64,000 bases of DNA. Origin: Bilabrum cf. latius. Taxonomy: Eukaryota > Bigyra: Bicosoecida > Bigyra > Bicosoecida. The notes under the pieces were generated by a model. The model made no database searches. It saw only the letters and a list, made by a program, of their open reading frames with translations, and was not told the DNA's origin. This document shows positions 49,276 through 59,800 of the stretch, in pieces. The translations under genes and the position numbers were made by a program. Position 1 is the first letter of the stretch. Every line of letters begins with the position of its first letter. Where the stretch lies: contig OZ237765.1 in NCBI GenBank assembly GCA_965178125.1, forward strand, positions 496,001-560,000. Direction: 5' to 3'.

Positions 49276-49524
49276 GTGTACAGCCTTTTCAGTTTCTTTC
49301 AGAGCGCCATGGCCACTTGGCCTAGATCTACACTCACCCGCAGGCGACTTGATTTGATTTGAGCTCCGAATTCTTGCGCGGCGTTTCCGAAATTTGCGGA
49401 ACCAATTCAATCTCTGGTCCTTGTCTGGCCAATGAGCAAAATTCCAACGCACATAAGCGATAATGAGCTCCATTAGAAGAGGTGGTAAGTCAAAGTTGCT
49501 TATATCTGACATGTGCACTGCCAT
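49276..49524 (-). pseudogene. F-box-like N-terminal fragment cut by the third LRR copy
   Basis: On the minus strand ATG 49524 opens MAVHMSDISNFDLPPLLMEL, then IIAYVRWNFAHWPDKDQRLN and a very basic stretch. The LP..L..LI..Y pattern is F-box-like but short. The frame then runs into antisense sequence of the third LRR copy at 49275 and stops at a UAA there. It looks like a gene start truncated when the copy was inserted. Confidence 0.35.
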
Positions 49525-49995
49525 AGCTCTTGATATGCGTTATGCGTTGCAAGCGCTGACTCAACCACCCCATCGCTAGCAGTTCAAGCCCTGTCACGAA
49601 CCGCCGGATGTATGGGCGTCCGTCGTCCCGGTAAGAACCTTAGCATCAAAATGTAAAGTATACTGCCCAGGGCGAAATATCCGATCTCCAGCTCACATTG
49701 ACAGTAAATCTGCCGCACTCTTCATCCAAGCGCAGCTGGATTTCTGACAGTCCCTCGTCGCGTGACCGCTGGGCGCGGCGCGGCGTATGGAAAACGACGA
49801 TCCCATTTGGCGGTAGCTAAAGGCACTGCGGTTGCTGCGTTTGTGGCCGCAAGGGCAGTTTCGCGTGAGAGGCAAGCGTGCGCCGCCGTTCTCGAGACGT
49901 GTCGCGAGCACCCGCACACCCGCCACCCACGGGAGCTAATTGAAACGAATGCACGCATTTCAAGCCTAACACGTACCACCCTTGCCCCTGCCTTC

Positions 49996-50502
49996 ATGTA
50001 CGCAGCTCCGGACAAGGATGAGGAGGAAGCGAGCGGCACTCCCTCAACGGAGGGGTATGCCGCGGGGTTTGGGTCCGGAAGCGGCGGACCGGAATCGGAC
50101 AATGACACCGAGATTCCCGGCCTTGATTTGCAAGGTCTCTTGCAGGTGGGAAAGCAGCTGGCGACTCCCGAGTTTATGGCTCAGCTCGGATTCGGCGGCG
50201 CCATGGGGTTCTGCGCCGGGTACGCCCTCAAGAAGGTGGGCAGGACGGCGGTCCTCGCGGTGGGCATCACTTTCGTGGCAGTGCAGGCAGCCATCCACTA
50301 CAAGGTACTGAAGGCCGACGCCGTCAACTGGGACGAGATCAAGGGCTGGGCCACCAGTGCGCTGGACACGGACGGGGACGGGGAGGTGTCCGCTGCTGAC
50401 CTCAAGGCTCACTGGAAGAGCGTGGTTAAGATGCTCGGATTCAACATGGGCTCGGCGGGGGCGTTTGCCGGGGCCATGCTGCTGGGCTTGCACTCCGGAT
50501 GA
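49996..50502 (+). CDS. FUN14 family membrane protein with an EF-hand loop
   Basis: ATG 49996 to UGA 50500, 168 aa, no UAG. FUN14 features run through the second half: FMAQLGFGGAMGFCAGYALK, a hydrophobic segment TAVLAVGITFVAVQAAIHY, then WDEIKGWATSALDTDGDG and the terminal glycine-rich helix LGFNMGSAGAFAGAMLLGL. DTDGDGEVSAAD is a canonical EF-hand loop, seen in some FUN14 proteins between the helices but not in human FUNDC1. The family sits in the outer mitochondrial membrane, and animal members act as mitophagy receptors. The N-terminal 45 residues are acidic and disordered. The frame is open upstream to 49708 without an ATG, so a longer spliced or non-ATG start cannot be ruled out. Confidence 0.85.
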   Translation: MYAAPDKDEEEASGTPSTEGYAAGFGSGSGGPESDNDTEIPGLDLQGLLQVGKQLATPEFMAQLGFGGAMGFCAGYALKKVGRTAVLAVGITFVAVQAAIHYKVLKADAVNWDEIKGWATSALDTDGDGEVSAADLKAHWKSVVKMLGFNMGSAGAFAGAMLLGLHSG

Positions 50503-50671
50503 GTGCAGCGCATTGCAGTTGTGCAGCGAGTTCTACACGCAGGGCTTGCAATGGTACTTTGACTGCTTGCACAGAGACTTCAACCGAGACAAGCGGCGCT
50601 CCGTTTTGCAAACATGGTCACCGCCCGCAATTCGTTGTGTTTTGCGTGACGACTGACATGTGTTCCCTGGC

Positions 50672-52682
50672 TCAGAATCCAGACCCGAGCGCCCCGGATG
50701 CACCGAACCCGCCGAGCGTGCTTCCCATCCGTCCCGACCGCAAGCTCGAGGCGCCGCCGCCGGCACCATCGTTCGATGCACCCACCGCTCCACTACCACC
50801 TCTGCGGCTGCTCGAGCTGTCCAATCCACCCCCACCTCTGCCCCCACCGGCCCCAATGAACACCCTGAACTCGTTCGGAGCATCGCGCCTGGCCTGCTAC
50901 TGCATCGCTCGACGGGCCCGGCCCGCAGCCGACTGCCCTAGACCCAGGCTGCTCGTGCTAACAGACCCGCCGCCTCCGCTCAGCGATGATCCGATCCTGC
51001 TCCGGCTGCCCATCCGCCTCAGCCCGCCCCCTGCCTCATCTCCTGCCCTGCCCCTGGACCGCCTCCCCGCCTCGTCCTCGTCTATACCGCCCCTGCTCCT
51101 GCCGCCGTCAGTCGAGTCCGAGGCCCGCGAGGAGTTCATGCCGGCCCTCCGACCATGACGAATGTGGCTGCCTGCGGTTCCCGACGCGCCGGGGCTGGAT
51201 AGCTGGGACTGTCCCGAGGCAGCCAGCCTGCTTGACCCGTGGGGGGACGCGCCATCGTGCGCTGCACCCCCGAGCCTGCCGCCCCTCCCGCCCGTCCTGA
51301 CCCCCCTCTTGAGCCCTGCCATCTTGATGTCGTTCTGCTTTTCCTCCCGTTTCTACCTCTTGTAGGCGGCCTCGTCTCTCTTCCACCTGTCAGCCACCTC
51401 CCTCAGGTCAAGCACCCTCCTCCTCACACTCTCCAAACACGCAATCAGGTAGTCCGCATGCCTGTCCACCGAGGCCATTTCCGCCTGTGTCATGCCGTTC
51501 TCGCCAGAAGCCTAGGGCTGGGACTATGATGCTGCTGCTGATGATGGCTCGCCGGCTCGCCCGCTGCGTCCCCTGATTCCCTTCCCACCGCCACGCCCAC
51601 CACCACCACCACCTCCGCTGCTGCTGGACGACTTCTTCGCGTTGGGAGGCGGCACCACGAGGTGCTGAATGTGCCTCGAATCCGTGTCCATGATCCGCCT
51701 GTATAGATTAGTGACCGAAGTTGCCGCCAGCCCGCTCTCCACCAGCACGTGCTGCGCCTGCTGCTGGGAGCTGGCGGCCACCCTCATCGCCCTCGATGCC
51801 TCCTGCTGCAACTGCTCTAATTTCGAGGCGTGTGCCTGCAGCTGGCTGCTCATCTGCATCTGCCTAGACTCAAAGTCGGACCGCAGTGCGGCGATTTGTT
51901 CCCTGAGCGTGCTCGCCTCCTGCTGCCCCTCGGTCGCGACTTTGGATTCCCCGTCCCGGTTCCGCTGGAGCACCGCGAAGCGAGCAACGATCTCGTCCGG
52001 TTCTTTAAAATCCCCACCGCTGCTCTCCGAAGCCCACTGCAGGAATTCCTGGTACCGCCGCAGCCGGCTCAGCTGCGCCTCCTCCTTGGCCTTGTCGGAC
52101 TGCAGCTGCTCGAGGTTGGTGCGGAGCAGCTCCTCCTGCTGCTGCAGCTTGGCGAGCTCGGCTTTTTCCTGGGCCGCTTTCGCAAGGCCTCTGTTTCTCT
52201 TCGCATCGTTGTCGCTGATAAAGTCCCTGAACCGCTCCACGAGCTCCTCAAGCTTGGACTTGTCCTTACGGAGCCTGCCTTCCTTTCTAGAAACCTCTTC
52301 CATGCGGGCCTTGTACTCGCGCTTCATGTACTCGAGAGCATCATCAACAACCCTAAGCTTCTGCTGCTGCTTGAGCATTTGCGTGTCCTGGTGCTCGTCC
52401 TGGCCGGCTAGAGGATCCTCATAATCCGGGAACCCCTCGGCAGTTTCCCCTTCTTTGGGCGAAACGCGCCCACTTGGCCTGCGGTGTCATTGTGACTAGC
52501 CACGCTTTGAATCGTATTCGGCTCTGGTCCGTTGAAAGCATGGGAATAGAGAGCAAAGCCAGCACTTACCCTTGCCCATCCGTTGCAGTTAGGAAAGTTT
52601 TATGCATACCGACGTTTTCAGCGCTTCCTCCATCAGCTGCAGCAATTGCTGCAGAATCAATCTTAGCTTCATCGGCATCCAT
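50672..52682 (-). CDS. CCDC42/CFAP73-type (DUF4200) coiled-coil protein
   Basis: Exons 52570-52682 and 50672-52478 (91-nt intron, GTAAGT..CCGCAG) encode about 639 aa. Four UAGs occur in the C-terminal half (51524 and about 51513, 51363, 50897); the end is UGA. The N-terminal half is a long coiled coil of the DUF4200 type: KQQQKLRVVDDALEYMKREY, KLEELVERFRDFISDNDAKR, LRRYQEFLQWASES and EPDEIVARFAVLQRN. This is the pattern of CCDC42 and CFAP73 proteins of cilia and flagella. After YRRIMDTDSRHIQHLVVPP the chain turns Gly/Ser/Arg-rich (RGGGKGIRGRSGRAGEPSSA), then a second short coil (HADYLIACLESVRRRVLDLR) and a Gly-rich tail. MIRCEV at 52760 is an alternative start. It implies a flagellated stage. 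Confidence 0.75.
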
Positions 52683-52853
52683 CGTTTTAAATTGTATTTG
52701 GTTACTTAGGGGAGCTTGGACCCGATTCTTTGGATCGGTTGCAACTTCGCAACGGATCATCCCAAACTACACCTTACAGTTCATGCACTATGTAACGTGC
52801 ACGTACGAAATGGTTTTTGATCGGGCGGGGAGCAGGGGACGTATTGTATCGAC

Positions 52854-54445
52854 ATGCTGGCCCGTGTAGCTCGCCAGGTCGCTCGTGCCAGCTCTGGCAC
52901 TTTGCGAATTGCCCCTCGCGTTCGCGCGTTTGCTTCTGGTGAGTGTTTTGTCTCTTGGGATTGGTCAGCGTATGGATTTGTGAATGGCTCGATCGGCTCC
53001 GTTGGAACGTCCTCGAATACAGGATGGCATGAGGCCAATATGGGCCCAGTATTTCCTCGATGTATGTACTTATTAGAACATATTTCGTTATAGTCGCTCT
53101 CCATCAAGGGTTTCGACCTTGTGCGGCCTAGTCGGTGCGAGGTGCCGGCGAGCGCGGCACCTGTACCGAGCTGTGGCTGGCCCGTACGAATCGTTGCGCC
53201 CGCACTTTATCGCATTGTTGAGGACTGGTGAATGATGTTGAAGGCTCACCTGAGGCCAGAGTGCTGCCATTGAGTGGCCACACGTACCGAACTATCTGTC
53301 ACCGCTCGAGCCATCTTCACGAACACGCAGTGTCGCGGCCGTCCCTTCAGGCGGCAGCCGCTTCTTCGGATGATTCTGAGAAGGATGGTTACAAGCCCGG
53401 CCCACACAGCGATATGACTGATTACGGCATCGATAGGAGCAACCCCGAGAACGCCCCCTCGACGTTCACCAAGTGGCACGAGTATGGCACCACCGGGCGC
53501 ATCGCCCCCGATGGCTGGAAGGAATGGAGCGATTTGCCCGCCCCGTACAAGTACTACCAGGTTAAGGTCAACCCCAAGGATGTGGAGAAGTCCAACTTTT
53601 TCCTGGATCTCCTCGGCAACTACAAGACGGCCGTCCCCCTGTCTCTCGTGGTGGCCTTCCCCTTCCTCCTCAACGGCACCATCGTCATGGACGAGCACTT
53701 CGAGCTCGGTGCCATCTTCTTCACTGTGGTGTACATGCTCTCCGGTGCCGTCGGGGACAGCGTCAGGGAGGCCGTACTCGCCCCCGGCCTGCAGGCCCGG
53801 GACCAGCTCCTCAGCAAGGAGAAGGCATACAGGGAAGCACTGAGCGCCGCGCTGAGCGCCCACGAAGCGGCGCAGAACCTCCCCGAGGCAGCCGCTGAGT
53901 TCAACAAGGGCGTGCGCGCCCTCAGGCACGAGCAGGCCGCGGCTGACACCCGCCGCGCCCGCGCCGCCGTCCGCGCCAGGTACGTGGACATGCTCGAGTA
54001 CATGGTGACGGCGCAGAAGGCCGCGGGGGAGAGCGATCCCTCGGAGATCGTCGCGGCGGCGGCCGTGGAGGACGTGAGCGCCCAGCTGAGCGACGCCAAG
54101 GGTGCCCTCGCCAAGTCGGTGCTCAAGGACGCCATCGGCGCCCTCAAGACGGGCAAGGACGGCGACAAGAGCCTGCGGGCCGCGGCCAAGAGCGCCTTCT
54201 TCAAGGCGCATGCCAATCCCCCCAAGCTGGACGACGCCGCCGAGAGGCAGGAGCGCCGCGCGAAGCAGATCGAGACGTTCAAGCAGAGGTTCGGTTTCAC
54301 CGGGACTGTCTCGGGCAAGGACATTGATGCCGTGGTCGAGGACCCGGTGCAGCAGGCCGTGCTGCGGGCTAGGCTCGGCGGGGACGCGCCCGCGCCGGGG
54401 GCTGCCTTCCAGGAGAAGGTGCCCATCGAGATGCTGAGGCAGTGA
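52854..54445 (+). CDS. Mitochondrial membrane protein, probably ATP synthase subunit b-like
   Basis: Exons 52854-52938 and 53331-54445 (392-nt intron, GTGAGT..ACGCAG) encode 399 aa with no UAG and a UGA end. The start MLARVARQVARASSGTLRI is a strong mitochondrial presequence, split by the intron. A tryptophan/proline-rich segment follows (PSTFTKWHEYGTTGRIAPDG, WSDLPAPYKYYQVKVNP), then LDLLGNYKTAVPLSLVVAFP, two short hydrophobic stretches to VVYMLSGAVGDSV, and a long Ala/Lys/Glu-rich helix. Two membrane segments followed by a stalk-like helix fit F1Fo subunit b, but I matched the pattern by eye. Another inner-membrane protein is possible. The lack of UAG and strong GC bias suggest high expression. 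Confidence 0.55.
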
Positions 54446-55278
54446 TTTGATTGGTGTGGATTCGTTTGCGCAGGGCGGGGCAGGGTTTGCGTGGAGTGGC
54501 GCTTCGTACGGGCACGGGGTTGCGCTTTGGCGCACGCATGCATTGGACATTGAATCGGAGTGGCCGAAACCTTGAGCAATCTTTTTGTTTCGCCATTGCG
54601 CAGAGGCAATGCATTCTTCCTTCTATTTACTTCGCACGGCGCCACCAAACTGTCGCGAACAGGCTCATGCAATTTGGGGACCGTCCAGAGGAGCACAGGC
54701 ACCTGGCTGCGCAGGGAAGTCTGATGCTCGTACTGAACTGAACTAGCAGCGGCAATACTAACTTATGCGATGCTATGAGAACGCAGTGCATCGCGGAGAG
54801 TAACCCCTGGGTGGGAAAAGCGTGCCTAAACCCTTGGGCGATCTCATCGAGCGAGGATCCGTCCTGACGCTACCGCTTCTTGTGAACAAGAACAGGTTCT
54901 AGCTCATCATGATACGAGAGCATTCGAGGCCGCCAGGGAGAGGGTGGTACCAGTAGCGGAGGCAAGGAGGCAGCTCGCAATGGGGCTGGAGGCGGTGGCT
55001 GCGGGTTGCATGGCGGCTTCGGACGCGTGGTACCGCACGCACAAACTCGGAGTGACGATAGCGGGGTGGCTGGCTTGCGCGGCAGCGCTGCAGGCGACGG
55101 GGGCAGGGTATTATAATTCCGAGTTTGCTCGGTGCGTTTGCTGGCAGCTGGATCCGTCGTGTCTGCAATGTGTTTTTGTATTGATATGACCGCTTTTCAC
55201 AGTAATCGGCCAACTCACTCCACACATGTTCACTTGCCGAACGCGCGAGGTAGCTCATCACTCCCGGGCCGTCTACGC
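54446..55278. other. Unresolved region between the ATP-synthase-like gene and the lectin-like gene
   Basis: Plus frames near 54830-55190 look partly coding (KPLGDLIERGSVLTLPLLVN before a UAG, and VTIAGWLACAAALQATGAGY in another frame), but no start, splice pattern or domain ties them together. A 19-base sequence shared with 12937-12955 lies at 54667-54685. The first 180 bases are duplicated in degraded form near 56460-56700. Confidence 0.35.
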
Positions 55279-56043
55279 TCACTCGCCGCACGAGGCTGGG
55301 CGGCCGATGTACCTGTCGGGCGTTATGAAGGGCTACACCCCCTCCTTCATCCCTGGGAGGGCACGCTCGTCGGTGGACTCATCCTCATAAGTCCCAATGA
55401 CTCTCGGGTCGTTGGAGTCGCCGCACGCCGAAAGCTCGAGAGAGATGAGGCCGGCCTGCTTGCTTCCTGAGGACCAGAGGACTGCGCCCTGCCCGTCCAC
55501 AACGTACAGCAACTGCTCCGATGATTCATCGGCGGCAGGCAGCACCAGCTGACAGTCGCTTCCTTGCCCATTCGTGTCACTCGACCACACGACACGCTCC
55601 AGGTAGCGGTCCTTAACCTCCGGCTGTTCGGATAGGGGCAGCACCTCTCTATTGGCATCCCTCTTTAGGACAATCGGGTGCTTGTCCCTAGCTTGCGCCG
55701 AGTACTCGTAGAGTACTGCATTACAGTCTTCTTGCATTACGAGCTCATATCTCGTGAAATACACCATCGGGTCCTTCTTTTTGTCCCAAGAGTAGACACC
55801 GGCTATATCCTTGTAGATGCTCTCACCGGGCCCCAAGCGCTGGCTAGTCTTCATACCGGCAGTTCCATTTGCACTTGTGTAAGTGCTGATGTCATCCGTG
55901 AACGATGGGCCTTCTTTACTGGCAGGTTGGAGCACTTGCTGCTCATGGAGATGCTTGTGCCTGATGCCACCACGACGAAGCCCTTGCAGGCCCACGACTG
56001 AATGCATCATTAAAACACTGGACGCAATGGAAAATAGAACCAT
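55279..56043 (-). CDS. Secreted bulb-type lectin-like protein
   Basis: ATG 56043 to UGA 55279-55281, 254 aa, with one UAG at 55333. A signal peptide (MVLFSIASSVLMMHSVVGLQ) precedes a basic stretch. The body has the repeated beta-strand pattern of bulb-type (monocot mannose-binding) lectins: RYELVMQEDCNAVLYEY, VVWSSDTNGQGSDCQLVLPA and LYVVDGQGAVLWSSGSKQ, each a ..L.....G.LVLY...WSS element. The canonical QxDxNxVxY is only approximate (MQEDCNAVLYEY), so sugar binding is uncertain. UAG is followed by 17 residues to UGA, so it could also be the natural end. The same fold occurs at the C-terminus of the MACPF gene at the end of the window. Confidence 0.7.
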
Positions 56044-56893
56044 TATGCTTTAGCGGCTTGAGTTGTGAAGGCTGCGATAGCAACAGGTATTCCCTACGGA
56101 TAAAGATGTAGTACTAGTCAGACACTCTAGAGTAGGGTCAACAAACCAAACAAAGTACTACTGCAAATCCCACCACGGGTAGGGTGTATAGTTGAATGTA
56201 AAATACCCCGCCTTACATCTCACTTATGTTGAGTCCGGTGCAAACTATTTCGGAGTTGAGCCGGGCTGATGGGCTCTTATCGCCAAATCGCACCAAAGAA
56301 TCGCAAATGCGATATTCGGTTAGGATTCGGTCCCGAAACCCAAAATTATGTCGCATCCACATGTCGTCCTACTACTACTAGTCACTGAGCTCGTCAGATG
56401 CCCAGGCTGAGGGGTGCGCTCTGCCCGCATTGGCTCCGACTTGCAGCGCTGCCGGCCAGGAGAAGGTACGCATGGAGATACGTATGCATTGATTTGATTA
56501 GTGTGGATATGTTTGCGGGGAGTGGCGCTTCGTGATTGCTCGAAAATCAAGATTCGTTCGTTCTTTCGTCCGCTTCGTGCAACGAGAGGTTCGCGCTTGG
56601 GCGCACGCATACGTAAGAAATTGAATCTGAATGGTCAAACTTAGAGCAAATTTTCTTGTTCCAGTGTGCATAGGTAATGCATTCGTCCTCTTTTTCGTTT
56701 TCGAACGGCCTAGGAGACTCTCAACTCGAGACTCTTTTTCGTTCAACAAGTTGTAGCGTGCTGAACTTCATTGAATGTTCGGGATAAAAATCCAGATAGC
56801 GTGCACCGCAGTTCTCGAGAATCCAGTTGGTTGCTGGGGGTTCTCCTAGCGGTTCTGAGCCTTCGCATCGCTGGATTTGGAGGTTTGTATATA
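56044..56893. other. Intergenic, with a decayed duplicate of the ATP-synthase-like gene's 3' end
   Basis: Bases about 56450-56700 resemble 54408-54625. The CCAGGAGAAGGT end of the coding region, GATTTGATT.GTGTGGAT, GGCGCACGCAT and the AGGCAATGCATTC-type downstream sequence all recur in order with many changes. No open frame is kept, so it is a decayed fragment. The rest, up to the TATATAATG start at 56894, shows nothing else recognisable. Confidence 0.5.
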
Positions 56894-59800
56894 ATGGCAG
56901 CTGTAGCTGCAAGCGGAGCCGGAAGTGCTTCCCCCCCTGAGCCATCCAGCACCGATGGAGTTGCGATCTTGCCGACGGTGCTGAGACGGCACAAACTCCT
57001 GGAAGACCGCCGAGTGTCGAGCTTGAAGAAAGCCTCACTTGCCGTAACTAGTCAGCTTCTGAAGTCTATTGCCGAGAGCAAGCAGAAGCTCGATTTGGCG
57101 AAACCAGTGACTGCTCTGCAGGCACAGCTCGCAAAGCAGAAACCTCGTGCTTTGTTCGAAGACTGGTCTCCGCCAAGGCGACCAGGAATCATCAGGGTAC
57201 CTCTTGACAAGAAGATGCTATCCGTGAGCTCCAAGGACAAGTCGTCTACGGGCCCCGCCTCGCTCCTCGAAGAGGGATCCGACAAGAGCTGGGAGAGCAA
57301 GGCGAACCCGAAGGGAGGCCGCTCGAAAATAGTCATCGATCCCGGCTTTACCTTCAACGCAACCCACGTCAGGGTCGCATTTCCCGACGACGAATCTCGC
57401 TGCGAGACGCTGACGGTGTACGCCGCGGATTCCAAGCGAAAGGGCTGCTACAAGCTCCTCTCAGTCCCTGGGAAACAGATCGCAGACGCGGACGCAGGGG
57501 AGGAACTGACGTACCTCGACCTCGGCGGTGCCCGCTGCAGGGAAATCCAGATCGTGCTGGAGGGATTCGACCGCAAGAACACGGAGAAGCAGCACTGCCT
57601 CAACGGCATCCAGCTGTACAGGCTTCGCGAAGACCAGGAGGTTGCTGAACTCCAGGGCGTGCTGGGCTCGCTCGAATCGTTCCTCGCCGAATCGGCGCAG
57701 CCGGGCCGCGCCTCCGACGAGGACGTGCGGCGGTCGGCCCTGGCTGCCCTCCAGAACCTGTGCCTGTCGTCGGCTAGCCTGTCCTCGATGACGAGTGTGC
57801 TGAGGGTGAGGGTGCAGTGCATTGCATTGATATGCAGTGCCTGTCGGTTGCTGTTAGCTTGTTCCTCCGTGTGTGTGGATATGGCATGTGCTGTCCGCCG
57901 TGTGTGTGTTCGTTGCTGCTCGTTTGGCTCCCTGCCGGTTATTGACCGATAGGACCAAGCACCCCGCCTGTCTGACGCCTTGTACCAGGTACCTCCGTTT
58001 GTGTTTTCCTCCAACCACTTTTGCAGGCGCTGCTGGGCCACAGCGGACCGCTAGGCACCGAGCTTTCTCGGAGAACGTTCGCTTTCCTGCAGGGTTTGGA
58101 CCGCCAGTACGACGACCTGTGCACGCAGCTCTTCGCGACGTCCGGCCCTTCAGCCATGTCCTTGTCGTGTGAGTGTGACGAGTGCGACTGAGTGTGTGAC
58201 GACTACGGAGTGGCGTGCTTCACTGGCTGCCATCCTGTCTTTGTCTTCTGGATGCCTTGCCTTGCACACCCAATCGACTGAACCCATTGCACCCCATCGA
58301 CTGAACCCATTGCACCCCATCGACTGAACCCATTGCACCCCATCGACTGAACCCATTGCACCCCATCGTCAGAACCGAACTCTTGCTACTGCCTGCCTGC
58401 ATGTCGCCGCCATCCCTTTGTCTTCATTCCGGAACTCTAGCGCAGTCAGCCTCGAGGCCGGACCCGGGTGCACTGTGAACGGGATGGAGGTGACCGGCAA
58501 CACGTCCAGCGGCGCGTACGCTGCACTCAACTACGGGATCGACAGCGGCAAGATGGAGTGGCAGTGCACGAACGTGCAGGACGAGGAATACGACGAGGCC
58601 TCTCTGTACGGTATCTGCACCAAGCCGATCACCAACAACAACTATGAGTACAACCCGAGCTTCTGGACCATCCGCGCGTACAACGGGCAGGTGATGCAGC
58701 AGTCTAGCTACGGCACGTCACTGGGCCGCATGCGGCAGGGCTCCAAGATCAAGTTCGTGCTTGACATGGACAAGGGCGAGTGCCAGATGTGGCACAACGG
58801 GGCGCCCAAAGGCCCCATCTTTACCAACCTCAAGTCGCACGGCAAGAAGTTTTACCCGCTGGTCTGCTTCTACTCGAGCAACCGCAAGGTCAAGTTCGAC
58901 TACATCAAGATCCTGTCGGGCAGCAAGTCCTCAGGCGACTCGGCGGGCGGGGGTGGCACCAGCGTGGCATACCTCGGCAGCATGGAGCCATCCGCCGTGC
59001 AGGGAACAGAGACCAAGCAGATCGGCGCGGGGGCCATGCGGTCGGAGGACTCTACGAGCCCCATCGTCATCAGCAGCGCGTCGAGGGGAGAGCTCACCAC
59101 GGAGCACGGGCTGTCTGTGCCGCTGCCCGAGGGCGCCGAGGGCGACTCGTTGTCCAAGGTGACGTACGAGCTGGACAAGTCCGCTGGACTCGACGTGTTC
59201 CAGGCAACGGTCGGGCTGTGCGACCCCTAGAAGAGGAGGAAGAAGAGGTCAAACCGGCGCGGTGCTGCGGACGAGGACGAGGAGGAGGGTGGGGATGCAG
59301 GTGAGAGCAAGGAGGCGGAGGAGGGCGCGTCGGGCGCTCTCGAGTCCAAGGAGGCAGAGGTGGACGGGACCGGAGCTCTAGAGTCCAAGGAAGCAGAGGT
59401 CGGCGACGATGCTGCTGGTGGAGGGGCAGCGACCGCCGCATCGTCCGGAGCAGGTGCCGGCGCCGGCAAGGGCAAGGCCAAGAAGGAAGACGAAGCGCTC
59501 GCAACGATTCAATTCGTGCTGGAGGGCGACGGGAAGCGCCTGTGGCGGAGTAAAGAGTTCGTCGTGCCTGTCGCGGGGCAGGACCTGCCCGAGGCATCGC
59601 CCGAGCTGGACGTGCAGGATGTGATGGTGCGCGTGAGCGGTGTCCGCAAGCTCGCCCTCAAAGTGACACAGTCTGTTGGTACCAAGGACATTTTGCCCGT
59701 GTGGATGGACGCCCGCGTCAGGCGGGCCCCCTGGCTGCTGGAGCGGCTGGAGGCATAGACCAAGCGAGCCCAGGAGAAGAAGAGCGACGAGAAGAAGAAG

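Noticed and set aside
53246-54702. Long minus-strand frames opposite the ATP-synthase-like gene
   Set aside because: They lack domain features and mirror the GC-rich codon pattern of the plus-strand gene.
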